Notes under the pieces: generated by a model
What the model was told of the DNA's origin: nothing
Databases searched by the model: none
Seen by the model: only the letters and a program-made list of their open reading frames with translations
Source of the DNA: Variovorax sp. S12S4
GTDB taxonomy: Bacteria; Pseudomonadota; Gammaproteobacteria; Burkholderiales; Burkholderiaceae_C
Reading direction: 5' to 3'
DNA: 64,000 bases
Assembly (NCBI RefSeq): GCF_023195515.1
Contig: NZ_JALPKR020000002.1
Span: forward strand, 1,279,001 to 1,343,000
In this document: in pieces, positions 6,970 to 15,112 of the stretch
How positions within the stretch are numbered: position 1 is the stretch's first letter
Layout of the letters: every line of letters starts with the position of its first letter
Program-made: the position numbers and the translations under genes

Positions 6970-8766
6970 CTAGTTTCCAGCGAGAACCGACGCCGGATCG
7001 TCCGACTCGAGCACGCTCTTGGCCCACGCTTCGAGCTTGCCGGTGTCGGCACGCAGCACTTCCTGCTTGACGGCGAGGATGCGCGAGGGATGCATCGAGA
7101 AGCTGCGCAAGCCAAGGCCGAGCAGCAGCCGCGTGAAGGCCACGTCGCCGGCCATTTCGCCGCACACGGCCACGCCCTTGCCCTGGCGGCGGCATTCGGC
7201 AATGGTGTCGGCCACGAGCTTCAGCACCGCGGGGTGTGCAGGATCGTAGAGATGGGCCACGGCCTCGTCGGCGCGGTCGATGGCCAGCGTGTACTGGATC
7301 AGGTCGTTGGTGCCGATCGACAGGAAGTCGAAGTACTTGAGAAAGGTCTTGAGCGTGAGCGCGGCGGCAGGAATCTCGATCATCGCGCCGAGCTTGACCT
7401 TGCCGTACACGGCGCCGCGGCTGTCGAGCTCGGTGCGCGCGAACTCGATCAGCGACAGCGTCTGGCGGATCTCGCTGGCATGGGCGAGCATGGGAATCAG
7501 CAGGTGGATTTCGCCGTGCGCCGCCGCACGAAGAATGGCGCGCAACTGCGTGAGGAACATCGCCGGATCGGCCAGGCTCCACCGAATGGCGCGCAAGCCC
7601 AGCGCAGGGTTCAGGTGCTCCTGCTTGATGCCCGCCTTGCCGTCGAGCGGCTTGTCGGCGCCCACGTCGATGGTGCGAATGGTGACCGGCATACCCTGCA
7701 TGCCTTCCACTGCGCGCTTATAGGCTTGGTATTGCTCTTCTTCGTCGGGCAGCCGGGTCTGGCGCTGCGACTCGCGGCCCATGAACAGGAACTCGCTGCG
7801 AAACAGTCCGACGCCGACCGCGCCAGCCTTCATGGCGCCGGCCGTGTCCTCGGGCATCTCGATGTTGGCGAGCAGCTCGACGCGCTGGCCGTCGAGGGTG
7901 ACCGCGGGCTTGTGACGCAGGCGCGCGAGCCGGCCGCGCTCGAGGTCGCCCTGGCGCTGCTTGAAGCCGTACTCCGCAAGAATGATGGGCGAAGGGTCGA
8001 CGATCACCACGCCCGCATCGCCGTCGATGATCACCCAGTCGTCCTGGCGCACCAGCTGGCTTGCGGTGCGCGCGCCCACCACGGCCGGAATGTCCATGCT
8101 GCGCGCGACGATGGCGGTGTGCGAGGTGCGCCCGCCCACGTCGGTCACGAAGCCTGCGAACACGCTCTTCTTGAACTGGAGCATGTCGGCCGGTGACAGG
8201 TCGTGCGCAATCAGCACCAGCGGCGCGTCGATGCCGTCGGCCGCGGTGGGATCGTCGTCGTCCTCGGCGGCGGGGCGCTTGCGGCGCGGCGGGCTTGGCG
8301 CGAGCACCGCGGCCGTGCCCTTCATGCGGTGCAGCAGCCGCTCGACCACCTGCTCGAGGTCGGCCTTGCGCTCGCGCAGGTACTCGTCCTCCATCTCGTC
8401 GAACTGGCGCGCGATGATTTCGAGCTGCGTGGTCAGCGCCCACTCGGCGTTGTAGAGGCGATCGGTAATCCAGTGCTTCACGCCACCGGTGAGCGCCTCG
8501 TCCTGCAGCAGCATCTGGTGCACTTCGAGTAGCGCCGCAAGCTCGTGCGGCGCGTCGTTGGGGCCCATCTGCGCGACGCTGGTCTGCAGCTTGGCGAGCT
8601 CGTCGGCCACGGCGTTGCGCGCCGTGCGGACACGATCGATCTCGGTCTCGATCTCTTCGGGCTTGATGAAGTAGTGGGCCACGTCGATGCGGCTCGACAC
8701 CACCAGCACCGCGCGGCCGATGGCAATGCCACGGGCGACGGGAAGGCCGTGGACTGCGAAGGTCAT
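6970..8766 (-). CDS. ptsI: Phosphoenolpyruvate-protein phosphotransferase, enzyme I
   Basis: A 598-residue cytoplasmic enzyme I, which takes phosphate from PEP and passes it to HPr. The phospho-histidine is His216 in GGRTSHTAIVARSMDIP. The C-terminal PEP-binding barrel contains FRSEFLFMGR and the catalytic-cysteine region VAVCGEMAGD. A charged low-complexity linker (RRKRPAAEDDDD, about residues 161-172) sits just before the swivel domain and is longer than usual. It follows ptsH and EIIA, but 184 bp of repeats separate it from ptsH. No sugar-specific EIIB or EIIC is present, so this is the regulatory type of PTS found in betaproteobacteria. Confidence 0.96.
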   Translation of the reverse strand: MTFAVHGLPVARGIAIGRAVLVVSSRIDVAHYFIKPEEIETEIDRVRTARNAVADELAKLQTSVAQMGPNDAPHELAALLEVHQMLLQDEALTGGVKHWITDRLYNAEWALTTQLEIIARQFDEMEDEYLRERKADLEQVVERLLHRMKGTAAVLAPSPPRRKRPAAEDDDDPTAADGIDAPLVLIAHDLSPADMLQFKKSVFAGFVTDVGGRTSHTAIVARSMDIPAVVGARTASQLVRQDDWVIIDGDAGVVIVDPSPIILAEYGFKQRQGDLERGRLARLRHKPAVTLDGQRVELLANIEMPEDTAGAMKAGAVGVGLFRSEFLFMGRESQRQTRLPDEEEQYQAYKRAVEGMQGMPVTIRTIDVGADKPLDGKAGIKQEHLNPALGLRAIRWSLADPAMFLTQLRAILRAAAHGEIHLLIPMLAHASEIRQTLSLIEFARTELDSRGAVYGKVKLGAMIEIPAAALTLKTFLKYFDFLSIGTNDLIQYTLAIDRADEAVAHLYDPAHPAVLKLVADTIAECRRQGKGVAVCGEMAGDVAFTRLLLGLGLRSFSMHPSRILAVKQEVLRADTGKLEAWAKSVLESDDPASVLAGN

Positions 8767-8787
8767 GGGAGCTGGCCGAAGGTTACC

Positions 8788-8950
8788 GGCCGCCGCCGGG
8801 CCGCCTCAAGGCGGCCGAGCCCCTCAGGGGCAGCGGCGACGCGCAGTGTGGAGCGTGGGGGCCACATCGGCCGCCGCCGGGCCGCCCCAAGGCGGCCGAG
8901 CCCCCTCGGGGGGCAGCGACGACACGCAGTGCGGAGCGTGGGGGCCACAT
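8788..8950. repeat. Two tandem copies of an 81/82-bp intergenic repeat between ptsH and ptsI
   Basis: Copy 1 is 8788-8868 and copy 2 is 8869-8950. Both begin GGCCGCCGCCGGGCCGCC and end GGAGCGTGGGGGCCACAT. Each contains two strong stems: GGCCGCC/GGCGGCC around a 4-base loop, and a C-run/G-run stem. The copies differ at a few positions. Copy 2 abuts the ptsH stop codon. The array fills nearly the whole gap to ptsI, so it would lie in a ptsH-ptsI transcript and could affect polarity or mRNA decay. Confidence 0.85.
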
Positions 8951-9220
8951 TCATTCGCCTTCGCCGAACTTGTCGTTCATCAGCTGGACGATGGCGTCCA
9001 TCGCCTCCTCTTCCTGCTGGCCGTTGGTCTCGAGCTCGACGGTCGAGCCCAGCCCGGCGGCGAGCATCATGACGCCCATGATGCTCTTGGCATTGATGCG
9101 GCGGTCGCCGCGCGAGAGCCACACCTCGCAGGGAAAGCTGCCTGCGAGTTTGGTGAGCTTGGCGGATGCGCGTGCATGCAAGCCCAGCTTATTGCTGATG
9201 GTCACGGATTTCTTGATCAC
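8951..9220 (-). CDS. ptsH: Phosphocarrier protein HPr
   Basis: An 89-residue HPr. The phospho-accepting histidine is in GLHARASAKLT (His16) and the regulatory serine is in INAKSIMGVMML (about residue 47), as in HPr proteins controlled by HPr kinase. The start is a GTG at 9220 that overlaps the end of the EIIA gene by 32 bases, so translation is probably coupled. It moves phosphate from enzyme I to the EIIA next door. Confidence 0.95.
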   Translation of the reverse strand: MIKKSVTISNKLGLHARASAKLTKLAGSFPCEVWLSRGDRRINAKSIMGVMMLAAGLGSTVELETNGQQEEEAMDAIVQLMNDKFGEGE

Positions 9221-9644
9221 TGTGCTTTCTCTTCGCCTGGTTCTGGGGTGCGGCCACGGCCACCTGCATGACGCCGGCGGTGCCGCCCGCGATGGCGCGC
9301 TGCACCAGCGTTTCGAGCGGCTCGTGGCGATAGGTTACCGCCCGCAGCAGCATCGGCAGGTTGACGCCCGCCACCAGCCGCGAGCGGACACCGTCCACCA
9401 GCTTCTGGGCCACGTTGCAAGGGGTTGCGCCGAATACGTCGGCCAGCACCAGCACCTGCGAGCGAGGCGCGCTGAGCTGCTGTTCGAGCGTGATGCGGGC
9501 CGCGGCCAGCGTTTCTTCGGGCGACACGTTGGGCAGCACGTCGAGCGCAACCACGGCCTGCTCGCAATCAGGGAACACATGCAGCGCGCACCGCCGCAGC
9601 GCCTGCGCGAACGGTGAGTGGGCAATGATGAGAATGCTGTTCAT
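9189..9644 (-). CDS. PTS EIIA component, mannose/fructose (EIIA-Man) type
   Basis: A 151-residue EIIA of the mannose superfamily. The phospho-histidine is His9 in ILIIAHSPFAQAL, and LADVFGATPCNVA matches the family core. The C-terminus is hydrophilic and charged (QNQAKRKHSDQEIRDHQQ) and part of it overlaps ptsH in another frame. No EIIB or EIIC gene is present, so it likely acts as a phosphorylation-state regulator. Its ATG overlaps the stop of the upstream MFS gene (ATGA). Confidence 0.92.
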   Translation of the reverse strand: MNSILIIAHSPFAQALRRCALHVFPDCEQAVVALDVLPNVSPEETLAAARITLEQQLSAPRSQVLVLADVFGATPCNVAQKLVDGVRSRLVAGVNLPMLLRAVTYRHEPLETLVQRAIAGGTAGVMQVAVAAPQNQAKRKHSDQEIRDHQQ

Positions 9645-10927
9645 GCGGGTCCGGGAACTACGCGCCGATTATGCGGGGGCGCCCAAAGGAAGTAGGTATA
9701 CGACATAACGCAGCAGGCCAGGAAAACGGCCAAGGCCGCGCGGAAGGAGCCGACGATGTCGAGCCCGGCGCGGGCAAACAGGTCGATCAGCAAGCCGATG
9801 CCCCACTGCACGACGAATACACCTGCGAAAACCACCAGGTTGTAGGCCGACAGCGCACGCCCCGCGAGGGCGGGAGGCAAGGCAAGGGCCACGGCGGGCT
9901 GGGCCAGCGTGACCACCGTGGAAATGCACAGGAAGCAGATCCAGGCGACGGTGCCCGCGGCGGGGCCAGCTATCAAAACAAGAGCAAGTGCGAGCATCGC
10001 GAGCGGCATGCCCCAAGTCAAAAGCCGGGTCGCCGGAATGCCGCGATGCACGAGCCTTGGATTGGTCACGCCCCAGAGCCAGTAGGTGGCGAGTAGCGCG
10101 ATGCTGATCCAGAACAGGGCGCCGGCCGCCTCTTGCGGCGTGTAGCCGGCCACGCGGGTGAGCCAGGGCACCACCCACAGCGTCTGCATGGCGACGAACC
10201 CGCCGTAGTTGAAGAAACCGACTGGCGCGAGCTTGCGGAAAAACGGGTCGTGCCACACGGCGGCGTATCCGCCTTGCGCCGATTCACTGCCTTTGGCCCC
10301 CTCTTCGCGGGCATCGGCGGCGCTCTCGCCCTGCCAGGCAGGCGCAGCCCAGGCAATCAGCGCCATCGACGCCACGATGCCCGCCGCCAGCAGCCAGAAC
10401 AGCGGCCGCCATCCCAGCAGCGGCATCAGCCATTGCACCGGAAGCGTGGCGCCGACGAGGCCGAAGGAGCCCACCATCAGCATCCACGAGTTGCTGCGCA
10501 GCTGCATTGGCGGGGTCAGCCAGCGGCGGTAGCCGGTGAGCGGCGCCATCAGGCAGGCGCTCACGCCGACACCGGTCAGCACGCGTGCGGCGAGCAGCAG
10601 CGGGAAATTGGTCGCCGCGGAAAACAGCAGGCAGCCGATGACCGCGACGGCCAGGAAGCAGACGATCACGCGCTTCGGGCCGTGCCGGTCGAGCCAGGTG
10701 CCCATGGGAAGCTGCGTGAAGGCAAAACCCAGGAAGTAGCCGCCGGCCAGCAGGCCGAGATCGCGCGATTCGAGTTCGAACTCGGCGGTGAGCGTCGGCG
10801 AAAGCGTGGCGGTGATGGCACGCACCAGCGTCGAAAAGAAGTAGGCGACGGCAAAGGCCAGGAAAACGGTGGCAATCCGCCGCCGTCCGGCGAGCAGGCC
10901 GCCGTTCAGAGAGCTCGCTGCGTTCAC
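9641..10927 (-). CDS. MFS transporter
   Basis: A 428-residue, roughly 12-helix major facilitator. The motif-A-like loop after helix 2 is GTWLDRHGPKRV, and a charged central loop (REEGAKGSESAQGG) separates the two halves. The start is a GTG at 10927 whose GTGA overlaps the TGA of the upstream lipoprotein gene; codons further upstream lie inside that lipoprotein gene in another frame. The end overlaps the EIIA start by four bases. Lipoprotein, MFS and PTS genes are thus chained by overlaps, which suggests shared translation. The substrate is unknown. Confidence 0.9.
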   Translation of the reverse strand: MNAASSLNGGLLAGRRRIATVFLAFAVAYFFSTLVRAITATLSPTLTAEFELESRDLGLLAGGYFLGFAFTQLPMGTWLDRHGPKRVIVCFLAVAVIGCLLFSAATNFPLLLAARVLTGVGVSACLMAPLTGYRRWLTPPMQLRSNSWMLMVGSFGLVGATLPVQWLMPLLGWRPLFWLLAAGIVASMALIAWAAPAWQGESAADAREEGAKGSESAQGGYAAVWHDPFFRKLAPVGFFNYGGFVAMQTLWVVPWLTRVAGYTPQEAAGALFWISIALLATYWLWGVTNPRLVHRGIPATRLLTWGMPLAMLALALVLIAGPAAGTVAWICFLCISTVVTLAQPAVALALPPALAGRALSAYNLVVFAGVFVVQWGIGLLIDLFARAGLDIVGSFRAALAVFLACCVMSYTYFLWAPPHNRRVVPGPA

Positions 10928-11469
10928 GGAAGACGCAGGCCGTCGAAGAAGGTGGCCGCCGCGTCGGGCGCGGTGGGCCGCCCGAGCACCGTGGCCTGGT
11001 AGAGCGAAACACGGCCGTCCTTTTGCGATTGGGCAAACCAGAGAACCTGGACCCGTGCGGCGCCCTGTTGCGGGGGCTGGGCGTCGAGCCTTACCGGTGC
11101 GGGCGACGCGGTGGCGCGTTTCAGCGTTGCCGGCGCTTCCGTCACCTGCGCATTGCCCAACTGGCTCCGGGTGGCCGCGCGCCATGCAGTGAGCCAGGTC
11201 TCGGCCTGCTCGGGACTGCCGGCGGATGCATGGGCAATGGCAAAGGTTGCGCCGCCCGCTTCACAGCCCGCCATGTCGACCTGCACGGACTCGGCGCCAA
11301 GGGGCAAGGCGCGATGGGCGCGATCTGGCTTGCAGGGCAGCAGCGCGACCAGGCCGGCGTCGGCAATCGGCGTCTCGCGCCAGTTGAAGGTCGGGCTGCA
11401 GGCAGCAAGCGCAACGGCGGCGGTGGCTGCGAACAGCGCAGGCCAGGGGCGGGGAACGGGCGACGGCAT
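10924..11469 (-). CDS. Putative lipoprotein of unknown function
   Basis: A 181-residue exported protein. A short signal peptide (LFAATAAVALAAC) ends in a lipobox with Cys at about residue 24. The rest has no recognised domain; it contains a pair of Cys residues (LLPCKPDRA and DMAGCEAGG) that could form a disulfide. The C-terminal part (YQATVLGRPTAPDAAATFFDGLRL) looks like a beta-rich fold ending in a helix. The gene is coupled to the MFS gene through a GTGA overlap. Confidence 0.8.
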   Translation of the reverse strand: MPSPVPRPWPALFAATAAVALAACSPTFNWRETPIADAGLVALLPCKPDRAHRALPLGAESVQVDMAGCEAGGATFAIAHASAGSPEQAETWLTAWRAATRSQLGNAQVTEAPATLKRATASPAPVRLDAQPPQQGAARVQVLWFAQSQKDGRVSLYQATVLGRPTAPDAAATFFDGLRLP

Positions 11470-11559
11470 CGGAAAGCGATTATCGAGCCGCTCGAGGCAG
11501 GCTCCAGCGCGATCGGCCCGGCGGAACTAAAATCGCGCCGCCCTCCTCTTTCAGTTGCC

Positions 11560-12057
11560 ATGAAAAAATACATCGCCGCCGCAGCAGTCGTCCTTGCACT
11601 GGCCGCCGGCGTGGGCGTGTACTTCGGCTCCGGCGCCACGGCGGCACCGGCATCGACCTTCGTGCTGCTCGACGGCAGCAAGAAGAGCACCGACGACCTG
11701 AAGGGCAAGGTCACCCTGGTCAACTTCTGGGCCACGAGCTGCGTGACCTGCGTGGCAGAAATGCCGAAGGTCATCGCGACCTACGACAAGTACAAGTCAA
11801 AGGGTTATGACACACTGGCCGTGGCCATGAGCTACGACCCGCCGAGCTACGTCGTCAACTTTGCCGAAACGCGCAAGCTGCCGTTCAAGGTGGCCATCGA
11901 CAACACCGGCAGCGTGGCGCAGGCCTGGGGCGACGTGAAGCTCACGCCCACCACCTACCTGGTCAACAAGAAGGGTGAAATCGTGAAGCGCTACGTGGGC
12001 GAGCCCGATTTCGCCGAGCTCCACAAGCTGATCGAGAAATTGCTCGCGGAGGCTTGA
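11560..12057 (+). CDS. TlpA-family thioredoxin-like protein
   Basis: A 165-residue periplasmic thiol-disulfide protein. It has a single N-terminal signal/anchor (MKKYIAAAAVVLALAAGVGV) and a TlpA/ResA-like thioredoxin fold with active site CVTC in NFWATSCVTCVAEMP. The cis-proline region is KLTPTTYLVNKKGEIV. The dipeptide between the cysteines is Val-Thr rather than the usual Pro-containing pair. Neighbouring cytochrome genes suggest a part in cytochrome maturation or general thiol reduction, but nothing proves it. Confidence 0.9.
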   Translation: MKKYIAAAAVVLALAAGVGVYFGSGATAAPASTFVLLDGSKKSTDDLKGKVTLVNFWATSCVTCVAEMPKVIATYDKYKSKGYDTLAVAMSYDPPSYVVNFAETRKLPFKVAIDNTGSVAQAWGDVKLTPTTYLVNKKGEIVKRYVGEPDFAELHKLIEKLLAEA

Positions 12058-12060
12058 AGC

Positions 12061-12507
12061 TCACTGGTTGCGGAAGCTGTCGTGGCAGGCCTTGCAGCTG
12101 CCGGCGGTGGTGCCGAACTGGGCCTTGAGCGCGTCGATATTGCCGGCCTTGGCGGCGACCGCCAGTTTGCCGGTTTCGGCAACCATCTTGTCCTGGTGTT
12201 CCTTGAACTTGGCGGTTTCCTTCCAGACCTCGGGCTTGCTCTTGCCGCCCTCGGTGCCGGCGCCAAATGCGGCCCAAGGCAGCTTGGCCATTTCGGCCAC
12301 GATGTCGGCATTGGCCGCTGCGGCCGCCGCGTCGAACGGAACACGCCCATTGGCCATGGCGCCGATGCGGCTGAAATGCTGGCCCATCACGAACAACGCG
12401 CTCTGGCGGTACTTGATGGCGTCCTCAGGCTTGGCGAACTGGGCCGAGGCCGGCAGGGAAATCGCGGCGCAGACAGCGGCCAGCGCAAACGAAGCAAGTC
12501 GAATCAT
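12061..12507 (-). CDS. Cytochrome c' (class II)
   Basis: A 148-residue periplasmic haem protein. A Sec signal peptide ends SLPASA-QFAKPE. The mature four-helix part carries the single haem motif CKACH near the C-terminus (SCKACHDSFRNQ), the class II arrangement. Family members bind NO and CO through a five-coordinate haem. The ATG at 12507 is preceded by AAGGAC. The gene is divergent from a cytochrome b561 gene, a common pairing, and convergent with the TlpA gene three bases away. Confidence 0.92.
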   Translation of the reverse strand: MIRLASFALAAVCAAISLPASAQFAKPEDAIKYRQSALFVMGQHFSRIGAMANGRVPFDAAAAAANADIVAEMAKLPWAAFGAGTEGGKSKPEVWKETAKFKEHQDKMVAETGKLAVAAKAGNIDALKAQFGTTAGSCKACHDSFRNQ

Positions 12508-12565
12508 CGGGGGTCCTTGTAGTTGGTTCGGCACCGCCGACAGCGGCGCCGCGCCGAGTGTAGGG

Positions 12566-12583
12566 GCAGGCCTTGCGGCCTGC
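12566..12583. promoter_or_regulatory. Perfect inverted repeat between the divergent cytochrome genes
   Basis: GCAGGCC, loop TTGC, GGCCTGC lies in the 157-bp gap between the divergent cytochrome c' and b561 genes, 59 bp from the c' start. It could be an operator half-site pair or an RNA stem. No regulator is identified. Confidence 0.35.
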
Positions 12584-12664
12584 ATAGCAACAACCCGATG
12601 CATGCGGCGGCCCAGACTTTGCTAATCTGCGCCTTCCGCAGTTTTTGCGCACTTTTCCTCTTCG

Positions 12665-13378
12665 ATGACCGACTCCTCCGTGGCCGCCATGCGTGCCGCA
12701 GCGCCCGACACCCCTGTGCGGGCGCGCATCTGGGATCTGCCGACGCGTGTTTTTCACTGGGTGTTGAGCGTTGCAGTCATCGGCCTGATCGCTACCGGGC
12801 TGGGCGGCGTCATGGAGTGGCACTTCCGCCTTGGCTACGCGGTGCTTGCCCTGCTGCTGTTTCGCTTGCTGTGGGGCTTCGTGGGCGGACGCTGGTCGCG
12901 TTTTGCCTCGTTTTTCTACGGGCCCGGCTCCGTCGTCGCCTATCTGCGCGGGCGGGCTGATCCGGACCACGTGATCGGCCACACGCCGCTTGGCGCCCTG
13001 TCGGTATTTGCCGTTCTCGCAGTGCTGGCCCTTCAGGTTGCCACCGGGCTGGTGGCGGACGATGAGATTTCCGCGGCGGGCCCGCTCACGCGCTTTGTGT
13101 CAGGCGAGGTGGTAAGCCTTGCAACCGGCTGGCACAAGGGGCAGGGGAAAACGATCGTGATCGCGCTGGTCAGCCTCCATGTGCTGGCGGTGCTGTTCTA
13201 TGTGCTGGTCAAGCGGCATCGACTGGTGCGGCCCATGGTTTCGGGCGACAAGCTGATCAGGCCGGCCGGCAGCCAGGTCGCGCCCAGCCGGGACGACGCC
13301 GCCTCCCGCGGACTCGCGCTGGTTCTGTTCGCGGTGTGCGCGGGCGTGGCGTATTGGGTTGCGTCGCTGCGCGTATGA
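12665..13378 (+). CDS. Cytochrome b561-type membrane protein
   Basis: A 237-residue inner-membrane di-haem cytochrome b. It has four main helices with His residues in RVFHWVLSVAVIG, ALQVATGLVADD and VSLHVLAVLFYVLVKRHRLV, plus a C-terminal extra helix (LALVLFAVCAGVAYWVA). Such proteins pass quinol electrons to periplasmic c-type cytochromes, and the divergent cytochrome c' gene is the obvious partner. Its stop overlaps the start of a GNAT gene (ATGA). Confidence 0.9.
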   Translation: MTDSSVAAMRAAAPDTPVRARIWDLPTRVFHWVLSVAVIGLIATGLGGVMEWHFRLGYAVLALLLFRLLWGFVGGRWSRFASFFYGPGSVVAYLRGRADPDHVIGHTPLGALSVFAVLAVLALQVATGLVADDEISAAGPLTRFVSGEVVSLATGWHKGQGKTIVIALVSLHVLAVLFYVLVKRHRLVRPMVSGDKLIRPAGSQVAPSRDDAASRGLALVLFAVCAGVAYWVASLRV

Positions 13379-13962
13379 GCTTTTCGGTTTCACGCCCTCT
13401 GCCGCTGGCCGACACGCCGGCCGTCGTGCTCCTCGCGCCCGACGAAGCCCATGAGCTCGATGCGGCACGCGCGATCTTTCGCGACTACGCGGCGTCGCTG
13501 GGCATCGACCTGTGCTTCCAGAATTTCGAAGAAGAAGTTGCCACGCTTCCGGGCGACTACGCGGAGCCGCGCGGTGCCCTGCTGCTGGCCCTGGTCGACG
13601 CGGCCCACATCAAGGAAGCGGCGGGACAACAGGCGCCCACCCTGATGCGTCCCAACGGAACGCTGGCGCACGTGGCCGGCTGCTGTGCCCTGCGCCCGCT
13701 CGACAATGCCGACTACGCAAATGCCGCCGAAATGAAGCGCCTGTTCGTGCGACCCGGCTTTCGGGGACTGGGTGTCGGCCGCCAGTTGGCCGAAGCCATC
13801 CTCGATGCGGCACGCGGCGCGGGTTATGCCTGCGTGCTGCTCGACACTTTGGACGACATGGAATCGGCCCGGGCGCTCTATGAAGATCTGGGCTTCGAGG
13901 AAGTGCCGCCCTACTATCACAACCCGATTGCGGGCGCGCACTACCTCAAGGTCGATCTCTAG
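13375..13962 (+). CDS. GNAT-family N-acetyltransferase
   Basis: A 195-residue acetyltransferase. The acetyl-CoA loop is FVRPGFRGLGVGRQLAEA (R-x-x-G-x-G). Motif B is YACVLLDTLDDMESARALYEDLGF. The ending PYYHNPIAGAHYLKVDL is common in this subgroup. The ATG at 13375 overlaps the cytochrome b stop, implying coupled translation. The amino substrate is unknown. Confidence 0.88.
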   Translation: MSFSVSRPLPLADTPAVVLLAPDEAHELDAARAIFRDYAASLGIDLCFQNFEEEVATLPGDYAEPRGALLLALVDAAHIKEAAGQQAPTLMRPNGTLAHVAGCCALRPLDNADYANAAEMKRLFVRPGFRGLGVGRQLAEAILDAARGAGYACVLLDTLDDMESARALYEDLGFEEVPPYYHNPIAGAHYLKVDL

Positions 13963-13966
13963 CTAC

Positions 13967-14473
13967 TCAGCCGCGAGCTTGCGCCAGCAGCGTCTCGGCG
14001 TTGCTGACCTCGAACTTGCCCGGTGCTTCGACATTGAGCGTGGCCACTTTGCCGTCTTTCACAAGCATCGAATAACGGTTGCTGCGCAGGCCCATGCCGC
14101 GGGCGGTCAGGTCGAGCGTGAGGCCGATCGCCTTGGCGAAATCGGCGCTGCCGTCGGCCAGCATGCGCACCTTGGTGCCGGTCTTCTGGTCGCGCGCCCA
14201 GGCGCCCATCACGAATGCGTCGTTCACGCTCACGCACCAGATCTCGTCCACGCCGGCGGCCTTGAAGTCGTCGAAGTGCTGCACATAGCCCGGCACGTGC
14301 TTGGCCGAGCAGGTGGGCGTGAAGGCGCCCGGCAGCGCGAACAGCGCAATGGTCTTGCCAGCCGTGGCCTTGCTCACGTCCACCGGGTTCGGGCCGATGC
14401 TGCAGCCTTCGCCCTCGACCTCGGAATATTCCTGCAGGGTTGCCGAAGGAAGGGTGTCGCCGACTTTGATCAT
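13967..14473 (-). CDS. Peroxiredoxin, Prx5 (atypical) type
   Basis: A 168-residue peroxiredoxin. The peroxidatic cysteine is in LPGAFTPTCSAKHVPGYV, the Prx5/AhpE-like signature. It reduces peroxides using glutathione or thioredoxin. The ATG at 14473 is preceded by AGGAG at about 14482. The terminator of the S10 transcript ends only about 14 bases before the start codon, leaving no room for a promoter in between. Expression must come from a promoter upstream in rpsQ or from read-through of that terminator. Confidence 0.93.
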   Translation of the reverse strand: MIKVGDTLPSATLQEYSEVEGEGCSIGPNPVDVSKATAGKTIALFALPGAFTPTCSAKHVPGYVQHFDDFKAAGVDEIWCVSVNDAFVMGAWARDQKTGTKVRMLADGSADFAKAIGLTLDLTARGMGLRSNRYSMLVKDGKVATLNVEAPGKFEVSNAETLLAQARG

Positions 14474-14486
14474 CTAGATGCTCCTG

Positions 14487-14519
14487 AAAAAGAAAAACGG
14501 CCCACATTGTGGGCCGTTT
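14487..14519 (-). terminator. Intrinsic terminator after rpsQ
   Basis: On the minus strand the stem AACGGCCCAC/GTGGGCCGTT with loop AAT is followed by TTTTTCTTTTT. It ends the S10-type ribosomal transcript directly before the peroxiredoxin ribosome site. Confidence 0.88.
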
Positions 14520-14568
14520 CGAGTTGGGTTGCCTTTTGCGAGGCTTCCCGATGCAGTTCAACCAGCGA

Positions 14569-14844
14569 TCAGACCAGCACGGCCTTTTCGACCAGACGGG
14601 TCACGACCCAGTTCTTGGTCTTCGAGATCGGACGGCTTTCCGTGATCTCGATGGTGTCGCCCAGCTTGTACTCGCCCTTTTCGTCATGGGCGTGGTACTT
14701 GCTCGTCTTGGCCACGATCTTGCCGTAGAGCTCGTGCTTCACACGGCGCTCGACCAGCACGGTCACGGTCTTGGCACGCTTGTCGCTGACCACCTTGCCG
14801 ATCAAGGTGCGCTTGAGGGATTTTTTAGCTTCCGTCATGTTCAC
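14569..14844 (-). CDS. rpsQ: 30S ribosomal protein S17
   Basis: A 91-residue S17 that binds 16S rRNA early in 30S assembly. It has the family core [22 protein letters not shown] followed by [17 protein letters not shown] (together a recognisable OB fold). It is the last gene of the rplC-to-rpsQ run here. The usual continuation into rplN and the spc genes is missing, since a terminator and a peroxiredoxin gene follow. Confidence 0.97.
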   Translation of the reverse strand: MNMTEAKKSLKRTLIGKVVSDKRAKTVTVLVERRVKHELYGKIVAKTSKYHAHDEKGEYKLGDTIEITESRPISKTKNWVVTRLVEKAVLV

Positions 14845-14847
14845 TCC

Positions 14848-15099
14848 TTACTTGGCGGCTTGGGTTTCTTGCTGCTTCTGAGCAAGAATGGTCTTGGCGC
14901 GCGCGATGTCGCGGCGCGTCACGCGCAGCGTCGAGGTGTTCGACAGCTGTTGCGTGGCTTTCTGCATGCGCAGACCGAAATGGGCCTTCTGCAGGTCCTT
15001 GATTTCAGCTTGCAGGCCTGCGACGTCCTTCGTGCGCAGCGTTGCAGCCTTGGTCACCTTGGCCGGAGCCGCGGTTTCTTTTTTCTTACGTGTTGCCAT
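14848..15099 (-). CDS. rpmC: 50S ribosomal protein L29
   Basis: An 83-residue L29, at the exit tunnel of the 50S subunit. The core runs from [20 protein letters not shown] to [13 protein letters not shown]. It has a Lys/Ala-rich N-terminal extension of about 20 residues ([19 protein letters not shown]) compared with the 63-residue E. coli protein. The ATG at 15099 has GGAGAAC before it. Because rplP upstream is frameshifted, the shifted rplP frame runs without a stop into this gene. Confidence 0.95.
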   Translation of the reverse strand: MATRKKKETAAPAKVTKAATLRTKDVAGLQAEIKDLQKAHFGLRMQKATQQLSNTSTLRVTRRDIARAKTILAQKQQETQAAK

Positions 15100-15112
15100 G
15101 GATGTTCTCCTC

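Noticed and set aside
5818..8196. A 792-codon plus-strand frame across the Spy-like gene and ptsI
   Set aside because: It is antisense to real genes with clear motifs; the His/Ala/Arg-rich translation is typical of GC-rich shadows.
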